Shown here piece by piece: positions 26,049-35,242 of a stretch of DNA of 51,037 bases; position 1 is the stretch's first letter, and each line of letters opens with the position of its first letter. The stretch spans positions 1 through 51,037 of the forward strand of contig CACZTP010000004.1 of NCBI GenBank assembly GCA_902784055.1, in the 5' to 3' direction. A program made the translations under genes and the position numbers. This DNA comes from an uncultured Pseudomonadota bacterium (GTDB lineage Bacteria; Pseudomonadota; Alphaproteobacteria; RUG11792). Below the pieces are notes generated by a model. The model was not told where the DNA came from, did no database searches, and saw only the letters and a program-made list of their open reading frames with translations.

Positions 26049-26123
26049 GCCGAAGTAGCTTAGTGGTAGAGCACTTCATTGGTAATGAAGAGGTCGAGGG
26101 TTCAATTCCCTCTTTCGGCACCA
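26049..26123 (+). tRNA. tRNA-Thr (anticodon GGT)
   Basis: The sequence folds as a cloverleaf. The acceptor stem GCCGAAG pairs with TTTCGGC (last pair G-T), the D arm has AGTGGT in the loop, the anticodon arm CTTCA-TTGGTAA-TGAAG gives anticodon GGT, and the T arm has the loop TTCAATT within GAGGG-TTCAATT-CCCTC. The discriminator is A and the CCA end is encoded. A T-rich stretch follows about ten bases downstream. Confidence 0.97.
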
Positions 26124-26196
26124 TTTTGGTATTTTTTCTAAAAATTTATCAAATTGTTAAACATTTCAAGTTATACAATGTCGATAGGTATTTCAT

Positions 26197-28233
26197 ATGA
26201 TAACGATTTTTGTGAAAAGTACATGTAAAGTTTTATTGCTGTGCTTTGCTTGTAGTCCAATTTTGGATCTTGTAACTGAAACTGAAGCATCTGCCAGCAA
26301 TACAACAGTAGACGAAAACAACGCCGATAATAAAAACGGTAATGCGTTAAAAAGCTTGTTTGACAAACATGTTGAGAAAGGCACAATAAAAACTGAAAAA
26401 GCTGAAGCTAAAACAGACGGATCCAAGGATGGTAATAAGTTTGAGAATAGCGGATTAATGTCTGATTTGTTAAAAAAATTCAGAGGCGATAATAATTCAG
26501 AAAAAACAAACGATCAGCGTGAACAAAATTCAAGTTTAAATACACTTCCGCAGGTCGACCAAAAAGACGGTTTTGCAAAGATAATAGGAGCTGTATCCCC
26601 AGCTGTTGTTTCAATAGTTACAATTCAAGAAGTTGAAGATCGTTTTCCTAGTATATTTGAAGATTTCTTCAATGGTTCACCGTTTGATTTTTTTGGATTT
26701 GATGACTTTTTTGGCGAAAGACAAAAGAAAAGACAACGTCGTAGTCAAAAATCAATAGGCGCTGCGTCAGGTTTTTGTGTAAAGACTGAAGGAGACAAGC
26801 TTTACATAGCAACTAATTACCATGTTGTCGAAGATGCAAAAACAGTTGCGATTTTTTTCAATGATCAATCGGTGGATAACGTTCTCCATGATAAAGATCA
26901 ACTGATTACAGCAAAAGTTCATGGAGTAGATCCAAAAAGTGATTTAGCCGTTCTCGAAGTAGATCTAAATAACAAAAACCTTAAAGGGCGTAATATTCAA
27001 ACTATAAACTGGGGGTCATCAGATAATTTACAGATAGGAAACTATGTAATAGCAATAGGTAATCCATTTGGTATAGGAATTTCTGTATCTCAGGGTATAG
27101 TATCAGCAAAAGGGCGCCATCTCCTTAGTGGTGCAAAAAATAATTCAATGGAAAATTACATTCAACACACAGCAGCTTTAAATCGCGGTAATTCAGGTGG
27201 CGTTCTTATAAACATGAATGGTGAGGTTGTTGGCGTTAATAACGCAATATATTCACCTAACGGTGGTAATGTAGGTGTTGGTTTTGCTATTCCTTCTGAC
27301 AATGCAAAAACGATAATTGATTCCTTAATTCAGCACAAGCGTACCTTTAGAGGCTGGTTAGGCGCAACAATTCAAAGTATTAAGACAAAAGAAGCAATAA
27401 ACATGGGGCTTTTGCCTAATGCTACAGGGAAACTTGAGAATTTACCTCCTTATTTTGGGGTTCTAGTTAATGAAGTATCAACAGATGGACCAGCAGCACA
27501 AGCAGGGGTAAAAGCTGGAGATATAATAGTTTTGTTTGATGGTCAAGTAATAGATGAAGCTAATAAATTACCTAAGCTAGTTAACAATCACAAGATAAAA
27601 GAACCGGCTGTATTGACTGTTGTGAGGAGAGAACCTTCTACAGGAGAGTTGAAGCAAGTTGAAATAAAAGTTGATATTGGCGATTATCGGGATTTTGAAA
27701 AACTTGATAAGAAACAAAAAGATAATTTCGGTAATGAGAATTCGTCAGATAAGGATGCTCCTATTAAAATATCTGGTCTTGATATATTTGTAGGCGATGA
27801 AGATGTGTCAATTCCTGATAGTTCTGATAAAAAACGAAAATGCGTTGTAAAAAAAGTAAAGAAGCAACGAGATAATAATAGTGAGCTTTTTGGGAGTTTA
27901 TTTGAATTCGCAAACCCATTTGAAATAGGGGACATAATAGAGGTTGCAAATTCGACTCAAATTGCAAGCGCTAAACATCTCAAAGATATTGTTGATGCAT
28001 TCCAGAAGGAACGCCCGGGAGAAAGTATGACTTTTAAAATATCTCGTCGTAGTGGAAAGCGTTTGTCTCCTGTAATAATTACAATGACTATTAACAAGGA
28101 AGATCCCAAAGCAAAATCAGATGACGATCAATATGAGAGTGTCGATCCTCGAAACGATTTTCAACAATATGACGATTACGGGGATGATGATGGTTCTCGT
28201 GGAACTGTTCGTAGATATAAGTTTTTTAAATAA
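26197..28233 (+). CDS. degP: DegP/HtrA-type periplasmic serine protease
   Basis: This periplasmic protease/chaperone degrades misfolded envelope proteins. The 678-residue product has a signal peptide (residues 1-32), a long charged linker to about residue 115 and a trypsin-like domain with triad H209 (NYHVVED), D249 (DPKSDLAVLE) and S333 (RGNSGG). Two PDZ domains follow: the first around 385-490 (GVLVNEVSTDGPAAQAGVKAGDIIV), the second around 530-650. The Phe/Asp-rich element near residues 148-170 (FEDFFNGSPFDFFGFDDFFG) corresponds to the LA-loop region. The protein is about 200 residues longer than usual, from the N-terminal linker, an inter-PDZ segment with Lys/Asp runs and an Asp/Tyr-rich tail. 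A clear hairpin terminator follows. Confidence 0.93.
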   Translation: MITIFVKSTCKVLLLCFACSPILDLVTETEASASNTTVDENNADNKNGNALKSLFDKHVEKGTIKTEKAEAKTDGSKDGNKFENSGLMSDLLKKFRGDNNSEKTNDQREQNSSLNTLPQVDQKDGFAKIIGAVSPAVVSIVTIQEVEDRFPSIFEDFFNGSPFDFFGFDDFFGERQKKRQRRSQKSIGAASGFCVKTEGDKLYIATNYHVVEDAKTVAIFFNDQSVDNVLHDKDQLITAKVHGVDPKSDLAVLEVDLNNKNLKGRNIQTINWGSSDNLQIGNYVIAIGNPFGIGISVSQGIVSAKGRHLLSGAKNNSMENYIQHTAALNRGNSGGVLINMNGEVVGVNNAIYSPNGGNVGVGFAIPSDNAKTIIDSLIQHKRTFRGWLGATIQSIKTKEAINMGLLPNATGKLENLPPYFGVLVNEVSTDGPAAQAGVKAGDIIVLFDGQVIDEANKLPKLVNNHKIKEPAVLTVVRREPSTGELKQVEIKVDIGDYRDFEKLDKKQKDNFGNENSSDKDAPIKISGLDIFVGDEDVSIPDSSDKKRKCVVKKVKKQRDNNSELFGSLFEFANPFEIGDIIEVANSTQIASAKHLKDIVDAFQKERPGESMTFKISRRSGKRLSPVIITMTINKEDPKAKSDDDQYESVDPRNDFQQYDDYGDDDGSRGTVRRYKFFK

Positions 28234-28258
28234 CATTTAAGTTTCTTATTAGAAATAA

Positions 28259-28292
28259 GGCGGTTCGTATACAAAAAGAACCGCTGTTTGTT
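28259..28292 (+). terminator. Intrinsic terminator after degP
   Basis: A seven-base GC-rich stem GCGGTTC/GAACCGC (28260-28266 with 28278-28284), loop of 11, is followed by TGTTTGTT. It lies 26 bases after the degP stop. The T-run is interrupted by G. Confidence 0.7.
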
Positions 28293-28396
28293 ATAAATTA
28301 TCGTGCGATATTTTTGGTAAATGCATTGCAAGACATAATACTCCGTTATGTTTATTTGATTGACTATTAAGACCTATAAAAGTAATCTACAAAAAA

Positions 28397-29197
28397 CTAA
28401 AGTTGAATTTTATCAAAACTGAAAAATTCTTTATATAAATCTTTCACAACTGGAATTATCATATCTCTTGTAAAATTATTCATTGTATACAAGCCCGGCG
28501 TTTGAGCGACGATCCACTTTACGGTTTTTATAGCTCCTTTGGCAAAAATTTCTTTTGAAAACGCTTTGTGGGAAATGCTTATTTCCTCATAATCTCCAAC
28601 AAAACTTACCTCGTGTTCTCCTACTATTTTTCCACAACGTCTTACTGAAAAACCTATATCACCCTGTTGTCTTTGCGGAATTATACCATGGCGTTCAAAA
28701 ACTGCTACATCCCGTAAACTCTTGTTCCTACTTTTAGCTACACTTTGCCCAAGCATTAATGCTGTTCCTGAAGGGGCGTCTTTTTTAAATCTATGGTGTG
28801 TCTCTGTTATTTCAACGTCAAATGTTTCTTCTAATAATCGTCCCACTGCATATACTAGTAAGTTAAGTATAGATATAAGAACGCTCATGTTCGGCGCTAA
28901 AAATACTGGAGTTTGCTTACAACAGAGTTTTATTAAATCTACACAGTCATCTGATAAGCCAGTTGTTCCTATTATTAAGGGGATTCTTTTTTTATTTTGA
29001 AAAGAGTACTCAAGCATTGTTTTTGTGGCAATTGGGCATGAAAAATCAACTATAACATCCGTATTATCAAATAACTCGGAAATTTCATTTTCACTTGAAA
29101 CTTTGTTTGAAACTTCAAACCCCTCCTGTAGGGCGGTTTTTATAATCAACCCGCCCATTGTCCCGGTAGATCCGAGAACAGATATCTTTATCGCCAC
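28397..29197 (-). CDS. dapB: 4-hydroxy-tetrahydrodipicolinate reductase
   Basis: DapB is the NAD(P)H-dependent reductase of the diaminopimelate/lysine branch and supplies meso-DAP for peptidoglycan. The 266-residue protein begins with the dinucleotide-binding motif GSTGTMGGLI, has the DVIVDFSCP segment and the substrate-binding signature ETHHRFKKDAPSGTAL that includes the His-His pair and Lys of the active site. It ends with the helical GLYTMNNFTRDMI segment. It is the last gene of the gyrA-mlaD-rsfS-ssb-dapB run, 15 bp after ssb. Confidence 0.95.
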   Translation of the reverse strand: MAIKISVLGSTGTMGGLIIKTALQEGFEVSNKVSSENEISELFDNTDVIVDFSCPIATKTMLEYSFQNKKRIPLIIGTTGLSDDCVDLIKLCCKQTPVFLAPNMSVLISILNLLVYAVGRLLEETFDVEITETHHRFKKDAPSGTALMLGQSVAKSRNKSLRDVAVFERHGIIPQRQQGDIGFSVRRCGKIVGEHEVSFVGDYEEISISHKAFSKEIFAKGAIKTVKWIVAQTPGLYTMNNFTRDMIIPVVKDLYKEFFSFDKIQL

Positions 29198-29212
29198 AAG
29201 AAATGCTTATAA

Positions 29213-29659
29213 CTAAAAAGGAACTTCGTCGAAATCATCTTTTGCGTCCGGCAATGGAGTGTCGGATTCATTTCGAGAACTAGTTGATAATGGAGCAACG
29301 TCTTTACGTGGATCCAAAAGAATTAAATCACCCTTATATTTACTGATAACGACTTCTGTAACGTAACGTTCATTACCAGATTTATCTATCCAGGAGCGGG
29401 TTTGTAGTTGACCATCAATATAAAGTTTTGAACCTTTTCGTACATACCTCTCAACAAGATCCGCCAACCGCTCGTTAAAAATAACAACTTTATGCCATTC
29501 AGGGCGATCCTCGCGCTCACCAGTTTCTTTATTCTTACGGGTCTCAGATGTCGCAATTGTAAAAGAAGCAACTTTAGCTTCGCTTCCAGGAATTACCCGA
29601 ACATCGGGATCTTTACCGAGGTTTCCTATTAAAGTTACTTTATTTAAAGAACCTGCCAT
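29213..29659 (-). CDS. ssb: Single-stranded DNA-binding protein
   Basis: SSB coats single-stranded DNA in replication and repair. The 148-residue protein has the OB-fold opening MAGSLNKVTLIGNLGKDPDVR, a compact ssDNA-binding domain to about residue 110 with RPEWHKVVIFNERLAD and KGSKLYIDGQLQTRSW, a short disordered linker and the acidic C-terminal tip DFDEVPF that recruits partner proteins. All conserved regions are intact. It sits between rsfS and dapB. Confidence 0.97.
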   Translation of the reverse strand: MAGSLNKVTLIGNLGKDPDVRVIPGSEAKVASFTIATSETRKNKETGEREDRPEWHKVVIFNERLADLVERYVRKGSKLYIDGQLQTRSWIDKSGNERYVTEVVISKYKGDLILLDPRKDVAPLSTSSRNESDTPLPDAKDDFDEVPF

Positions 29660-29684
29660 TTTTCTAAAAATTTTATTTTACCTA

Positions 29685-30050
29685 TCAAATTGTATCACAA
29701 CGAAGATTTTCACAATCTAACGATAATAACTCATCTAAATCATAGTATTTACGCAAATCGGGCTTGAATATATGAACTTCCACGCCAGACGCTTCAACAA
29801 CTATCCATCCGCTTTTTGTATCTCCTGACATATTTGGAATTATTCTAAAAGTATCTTTAAATAATTTATATAAATGATCCGCAACGGCTTGAGCATGTCT
29901 AGCAGATGTACCAGATCCAATAAAACAAAAATCAGACAATTTTTTACTATTATTTGATAAATCGAACTCTTTTATATCTTCAACTTTTTTGTCTAATAGT
30001 AAAGTTCTTACGATATTGCATATATCTACCAAGTTATTACTTGTTGCCAT
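29685..30050 (-). CDS. rsfS: Ribosomal silencing factor RsfS
   Basis: RsfS (YbeB/iojap family) binds ribosomal protein uL14 and blocks subunit joining when nutrients are scarce. The 121-residue protein shows the family order: helix with LLLDKKVEDIKEFDL, the SDFCFIGSGTSARHAQAVADHL segment (residues about 38-59), and the terminal DSGWIVVEASGVEVHIF-type strand pair (here KSGWIVVEASGVEVHIF) followed by YYDLDEL. It usually neighbours nadD and rlmH; here it overlaps mlaD by 14 bases instead, suggesting translational coupling. Confidence 0.93.
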   Translation of the reverse strand: MATSNNLVDICNIVRTLLLDKKVEDIKEFDLSNNSKKLSDFCFIGSGTSARHAQAVADHLYKLFKDTFRIIPNMSGDTKSGWIVVEASGVEVHIFKPDLRKYYDLDELLSLDCENLRCDTI

Positions 30051-30486
30051 TTCCAGCTCCGGCTATAAATTTATCAACTAGTTTTTCTAAATTTAACGAT
30101 GATTTAGTATCTTCAACTTCATCGCCCTGTTTCATATTATCATTAGAATATCCGACAGAAATTGATACAAACTTGTTTCCCATAATTCCATCTGTACTGA
30201 TGGCAACAGAACTGTCCGCAGGAACTTTATACTTGTTTTGAATTAAAAGTTCGACTTTTGCGGAGTAATCATCTTCTAAAGATAATTTCTTTACTATACC
30301 GACTTTTATACCATTTATTTTTACGTCGGAACCTGATGTTAGTCCCGAAACATCTTCAAATCGCGCGGTTAATACATACCCGTCCCTAATTTTTTCACCG
30401 CTTGCTTCGTAAGCTAAATATATAAAAAATGCCGATACAACTAAAACGGCGAAACCTATAACAGCTTCCAAAAAGTTGCCTTTCAT
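30037..30486 (-). CDS. mlaD: MCE-domain lipid-asymmetry protein MlaD
   Basis: MlaD is the membrane-anchored substrate-binding subunit of the Mla phospholipid transport system between outer and inner membranes. The 149-residue protein has one N-terminal membrane helix (residues 5-25) and a single MCE domain (about 38-115) with the pattern FEDVSGLTSGSDVKINGIKVG and DGIMGNKFVSIS. Length and layout match short proteobacterial MlaD. The permease (MlaE) and ATPase (MlaF) genes are not adjacent. Confidence 0.92.
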   Translation of the reverse strand: MKGNFLEAVIGFAVLVVSAFFIYLAYEASGEKIRDGYVLTARFEDVSGLTSGSDVKINGIKVGIVKKLSLEDDYSAKVELLIQNKYKVPADSSVAISTDGIMGNKFVSISVGYSNDNMKQGDEVEDTKSSLNLEKLVDKFIAGAGNGNK

Positions 30487-30582
30487 TTTAATAAAAACTA
30501 ACCAATTTGTCCTAATATGATTATATCATGCAACAGATCGCTGTATAACAATTTACAATTACATTTACTATAAATAAATATT

Positions 30583-33252
30583 TTATTGTTCATTAGTTTT
30601 ATTATTCTCTTCATATTTATCAATTCTATTGACCGAAGTTATTGCTTCACCTTCGTCTAATCTAAATACAATAACCCCATTAACCCCCCTGTGAGTAATG
30701 CGAATATCACTGACGTTGCATCGCATAACTCTACCTGTATTTGTAACCATTATTATTTCGTCACCATAATCAACCGGGAATGTCGCAACAACATACCCAT
30801 TTTTTTCTGATAGGTTTATGTTTTTAAAGCCCTGAGTTCCTCGGCTTGTTGACCGGTACTCGTATGACGATGAAACTTGTCCATAGCCATTGTCTGTGAT
30901 CGTTGCAACAAAAGTTTCAGCTCTTGCTAATTCGAGCATCCGTCCCGAAATAACTGTTTGACCGTCAGGAATATCCTTTACCATACTACGCAAATAATCC
31001 GCATTCTTTAAATACTCTTCTCTTTCGTCAATGCTGTCAGGGAACCATCCGGGTAGTATAGCGGTTGATATAACTTCGTCATTATCTTTTAATTTAATGC
31101 CTCGTATACCATTTGATGTACGACTTGCAAATACTCTAACATCGCTAACACTAAACCTATTACATATACCGTTTTTTGTAGCAATGAAAACATCATCACT
31201 GTCCGTTGCAGACATAACATTTATTAGTTTTTCTCCTTCATCCAGTAATATAGCTCGTTTACCATTTGACTGAATATTTGTAAAATCGCTAAATTTATTT
31301 CGCCTTATGTTTCCAAACGAAGTAACAAAAACAAGAGTTTTATCATTTTTATTGGCTGTATTCTGTGGAATTACCAGAATGTTTGATATAGTTTCCTGTT
31401 CCTCTAAAGGCAATATGTTTATAATAGCTCGTCCTTTGGAATCTGTACTACATGATGGAATTTTGTAAGTTTTCAGTTGATAAACTTTACCTATTGTAGA
31501 AAAACACAGTATTACGTCATGAGTGTTTGCCGTAATGACATCTTTTACTATATCTTCATCCTTTGTGTCCATTCCATTTTTACCACGTCCTCCACGTCGT
31601 TGGGCTCTATAACTATCAAGAGGGACTCTTTTTATATACCCCTCTGCTGTGTACGTAATAACAACATCTTCCTTTTGTATCAAATCTTCATCATCAACTG
31701 AAGAAAAATCAGCTTCAATTTTTGTAAGTCTTGGTGTTCCAAATTGCTCTTTAACTTCAAGGAGTTCTTGCTTAATTATTTCAAGTACCTTTTGTTTAGA
31801 ACCTAAAATTGCTAACAATTCCTCGATTTCAAACATTACGCCTTGAAGTTCGTCACGCATCTTATCTTGTTCAAGACTTGTTAGCTTATTGAGCTTCATT
31901 TCGAGAATTGCTCCTGATTGAATATCAGAAAAACGATAAACAGGATTACTTGCTTGCGGATCTTCTATTAGTTCAAGTAATGATTTCATACTTCCAACAG
32001 TTAAATCTTCAGACATCAATCCATTCTTAGCATTTACCTTATCTTCAGCACCTTTTATTATCGATATAACTCTGTCTATGTTAGTCAAAGCTATACAAAA
32101 CCCTATTAGGTTGTGAGCCTTTGCTCTATTTTGCTTTAATTTATATTTACACCTACGAATTACTACTTCTTGCCTGAATTTCAAAAAATTATCTATTATT
32201 TCTAATAATGACAATCGTACTGGTTTATTTTTTACGAGAGCTAACATGTTGTATGGAATATTTACTTGCAAAGGTGTGTATCTGAAAAGCTGATTTAACA
32301 CAACATCAGCGACCGCATCACGTTTAATTTCTATTACAATCCTCACTCCGTCTTTATTTGACTCATCTCTTATATCACTTATTCCTTCGATCGTTTTGTT
32401 TTTTATCAATTCGGCTATTCGTTCAACTAGCTTTGCTTTATTAACTTGGTATGGAATTTCGGTTACAACTATGCTTTCTTTGCCATTACCTCCTTTTGTT
32501 ATAGTCGTCTTTGACCTTACTAAAACAGCACCATGTCCAGTTTTAAAAGCCTGCCTAATGCCTCCACGACCTAAAATAATTCCACCAGTAGGAAAATCTG
32601 GTCCAGGAATATGTTTTTCTATAATTTCGTCGGTTGAAATATTCGGGTTATCCAATACTGCACAACAGGCATCTATTACCTCACCTAAGTTATGAGTAGG
32701 TATATAGGTTGCCATACCTACAGCTATACCACTACTACCATTTACTAGAAGATTGGGAAATCTTGCGGGTAATACAGTTGGTTCAAGTAAGAAATTCGCA
32801 TAATTTGGTACAAAATTAACAGTGTCGCAGTCTATATCAGCAACAAGCATTTCAGAAACTTTAGCAAGACGAGCCTCTGTGTAACGATCCGCAGCGGCAC
32901 TATCTCCATCCATAGACCCAAAATTACCTTGACCCTCGACAAGTGGTAATCTCATACTAAACCATTGTGCTAAACGAACCATTGTTTCATATAATGCGAC
33001 GTTCCCGTGAGGGTGGTAGTTACCCATTACGTCACCAACTACTTTCGCGGATTTTTTAAATGGTTTTGAATGAAGATTTCCTGTTTCATACATGGAATAA
33101 ACAATACGCCTATGTACCGGTTTTAGTCCATCTCTGACATCTGGTAATGCTCTAGAGACTATTACGCTCATTGAATAGTCAAGATATGCCGACTGCATCT
33201 CCTCTTCTATCGATACAATTTTTATTCCATCTTTCATAACAGCCGACCCCAT
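30583..33252 (-). CDS. gyrA: DNA gyrase subunit A
   Basis: GyrA carries the DNA cleavage-religation and wrapping parts of gyrase. The 889-residue protein has the winged-helix region with catalytic tyrosine in the RYTEARL block, and a C-terminal beta-pinwheel with the GyrA box QRRGGRG, which separates it from ParC. The [21 protein letters not shown] segment (residues about 107-127) is GyrA-like. The quinolone-resistance region reads [11 protein letters not shown]. Compared with E. coli, Ser83 is Val, Asp87 is Glu and Asp82 is Asn. It heads the minus-strand run gyrA-mlaD-rsfS-ssb-dapB. Confidence 0.96.
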   Translation of the reverse strand: MGSAVMKDGIKIVSIEEEMQSAYLDYSMSVIVSRALPDVRDGLKPVHRRIVYSMYETGNLHSKPFKKSAKVVGDVMGNYHPHGNVALYETMVRLAQWFSMRLPLVEGQGNFGSMDGDSAAADRYTEARLAKVSEMLVADIDCDTVNFVPNYANFLLEPTVLPARFPNLLVNGSSGIAVGMATYIPTHNLGEVIDACCAVLDNPNISTDEIIEKHIPGPDFPTGGIILGRGGIRQAFKTGHGAVLVRSKTTITKGGNGKESIVVTEIPYQVNKAKLVERIAELIKNKTIEGISDIRDESNKDGVRIVIEIKRDAVADVVLNQLFRYTPLQVNIPYNMLALVKNKPVRLSLLEIIDNFLKFRQEVVIRRCKYKLKQNRAKAHNLIGFCIALTNIDRVISIIKGAEDKVNAKNGLMSEDLTVGSMKSLLELIEDPQASNPVYRFSDIQSGAILEMKLNKLTSLEQDKMRDELQGVMFEIEELLAILGSKQKVLEIIKQELLEVKEQFGTPRLTKIEADFSSVDDEDLIQKEDVVITYTAEGYIKRVPLDSYRAQRRGGRGKNGMDTKDEDIVKDVITANTHDVILCFSTIGKVYQLKTYKIPSCSTDSKGRAIINILPLEEQETISNILVIPQNTANKNDKTLVFVTSFGNIRRNKFSDFTNIQSNGKRAILLDEGEKLINVMSATDSDDVFIATKNGICNRFSVSDVRVFASRTSNGIRGIKLKDNDEVISTAILPGWFPDSIDEREEYLKNADYLRSMVKDIPDGQTVISGRMLELARAETFVATITDNGYGQVSSSYEYRSTSRGTQGFKNINLSEKNGYVVATFPVDYGDEIIMVTNTGRVMRCNVSDIRITHRGVNGVIVFRLDEGEAITSVNRIDKYEENNKTNEQ

Positions 33253-33572
33253 TAATAAACATTCTGTGTAAAGTTAAGCCCTTGCTCGTATAAGAAAATC
33301 GATACGCAAAACATTACTTAAAGCCCGATCCTGTAAAAGGTCTTAACTTTAACGTGCTTAACCCCCTTTAAACAATCTCATTGTAGCAAAATTTACCCTA
33401 TTCCCTATAGTTTGGGGGCAATTGCTATTAAATTCAAGTGTTATTCAATTAATACTTTTTACATATTTACTAACGTGTAACCGTTATCCTTTTATATTAA
33501 ATAAAAAACAAAAATATAAAATATCTATTGTCTAATGAAGTTTAAAAAACAAATCATTCATTAAAAACATTT
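33253..33572. other. Gene-free region upstream of gyrA
   Basis: The 320 bp between gyrA and the next minus-strand gene contain AT-rich sequence and presumably the gyrA promoter. No convincing gene, RNA or repeat was seen. Confidence 0.5.
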
Positions 33573-33950
33573 TTATTTTATACCATTAGCAAAATTTTTT
33601 ATACCATTTTTTAATTCCGATAGCTCTTTATTAATTTTTGATATTTCGTTCTCGATATTGTCTTCTCTTTCAACAATTTTTTTTAGAGCTTCAGTTGATA
33701 GCTTATCGACCTCATGCATCTCTTCAGAAGGAACATCGTTTTTTTTATCATTAATTATGAAATTACCATCGTTTCGTTCCTTATGTTGATCTCCATAAGC
33801 TCTTGTTGCATTTTGTGATAAATACTCATCATCTCTATCATTTTCTCCTGACAACATAATAAAATCGTCATCATTTTTGTCACTTGCACTTGCATATGAT
33901 GACTGACAGAGCAAAAATGCTGACATTAAAATTCCAAATTTATTAATCAT
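33573..33950 (-). CDS. Small secreted coiled-coil protein, unknown function
   Basis: The 125-residue product has a clear signal peptide (MINKFGILMSAFLLCQSSYASA, cleavage near residue 22), an acidic polar middle (DDDF, DRDDEY) and a C-terminal heptad-like helix (about residues 80-122, EISKINKELSELKNGIKNF) predicted to form a coiled coil. No family was recognised. Its layout (signal, polar linker, coiled coil) is like the N-terminal part of the 276- and 606-residue secreted proteins at 23-26 kb. A periplasmic or surface location is likely. Confidence 0.65.
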   Translation of the reverse strand: MINKFGILMSAFLLCQSSYASASDKNDDDFIMLSGENDRDDEYLSQNATRAYGDQHKERNDGNFIINDKKNDVPSEEMHEVDKLSTEALKKIVEREDNIENEISKINKELSELKNGIKNFANGIK

Positions 33951-34015
33951 AGGTTCGTTTCTTTTACATATTCACAATACCAATTGTTTCATGTAAAACT
34001 AAAATTTTAGTTAAC

Positions 34016-35242
34016 TTAACCAAGATCCTTGAGCCAACGACTTTTAAAACAAATTACAATTCCGGGAATTGTTGATAATACACATAACATGTATAACAAT
34101 CCCCAATTGTTATTATTGGCGATTAATAAAGATAGGTTTGCAAATATTAATTTTAACAAAGAACCTAAAGATATCAATAATACATTTTTATTAACATCTT
34201 TATGTGAGTATTTATCAACAAAGGTTCTAAAAACTACGTTTAAAAAACCACACGAAAAACTCGATATAGTTAATATAAATGCCGTAGTCCAAATTCCGAG
34301 ACTTCTACAGCTTAACCAGTAAAACAAGGAACATGATGAAGCAAAAAACGCGAGGCTGAAACTCATACATTTATTCACGGCAAGCTTATAAGTAGCAACA
34401 CCTCCTACGAGCCCGCCAATTATCATTGCCAATACACCAGGTATTTGTGATATATTTGCAATCTGTATTTTATCAAAACCTTTAAATAACAGAAACATTT
34501 GTTTTGTCGTATGTAATGATATGTCTGGAAACTTTACGGAAAGTATTAACAATATGACGCCGATTGATCCTGAACTTATAATGAAATTTTTTATAAGAGT
34601 GAAAAGTTGCTTAGATCCCGACTGTTTCTCATAATCAGGATTTTTAGATTCACATATATTAATAAAATGAGGTGTGAGCGCCATGTTTATTAGTATTAAA
34701 ATTCCCGCTAACAAGGAAAATCCAACTTTCCAGCCTAAATAGTACGCTAAGTATGCCAATCCTCCCCCTCCAAATAACATACCAATACGAAAACCAACTG
34801 TAGTAAAAGCTGTTACCATACCAAATTGATTACTATCAAAGCTCATTAATTTTATATGCGTTACAATAATATCGTAAATAGAGATACTTAATGTAAGCAA
34901 AAACACATTAAGAGTTGCAATAAGCATATTGTCTGTAACAAATCCCAATGTCGAAAATAGAATAAATACTGTAATCTGAACAATGCGAACAAGAGCTGTT
35001 AAACTAAAATTCCTAACGCAGATTAGGTTTTTTATATATGGAGAAAGTAGAAATTTAAAGCCGTAAGGGGCTGCTGCAATTGGAATTATTGACATACTTT
35101 TAAGATTTATGCCGTGTTCATACAGCATTCCAAAAAAACTACTATTAACTCCCATTAAGACAAGACCAGCTACTACAGCTTTACAAAAAATAAAGATTTG
35201 TATTGAAATCTGTTCTTTTGTTAAATCTTTAAAAAAACGCAT
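34016..35242 (-). CDS. AmpG-like MFS transporter
   Basis: The 408-residue inner-membrane protein has about 12 hydrophobic helices and the MFS fold. The N-terminal pattern, with an LYEHGINLKSMSIIPIAAAPYGFKFLLSPYI-type segment (residues about 43-73), resembles the AmpG/PAT branch, whose members import anhydromuropeptides or acetyl-CoA and related compounds. AmpG-type muropeptide recycling would fit the nearby lytic transglycosylase and GH108 genes, but the substrate is uncertain. Its ATG overlaps the ftsA stop by one base (TAATG), so the two are translationally coupled. Confidence 0.78.
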   Translation of the reverse strand: MRFFKDLTKEQISIQIFIFCKAVVAGLVLMGVNSSFFGMLYEHGINLKSMSIIPIAAAPYGFKFLLSPYIKNLICVRNFSLTALVRIVQITVFILFSTLGFVTDNMLIATLNVFLLTLSISIYDIIVTHIKLMSFDSNQFGMVTAFTTVGFRIGMLFGGGGLAYLAYYLGWKVGFSLLAGILILINMALTPHFINICESKNPDYEKQSGSKQLFTLIKNFIISSGSIGVILLILSVKFPDISLHTTKQMFLLFKGFDKIQIANISQIPGVLAMIIGGLVGGVATYKLAVNKCMSFSLAFFASSCSLFYWLSCRSLGIWTTAFILTISSFSCGFLNVVFRTFVDKYSHKDVNKNVLLISLGSLLKLIFANLSLLIANNNNWGLLYMLCVLSTIPGIVICFKSRWLKDLG

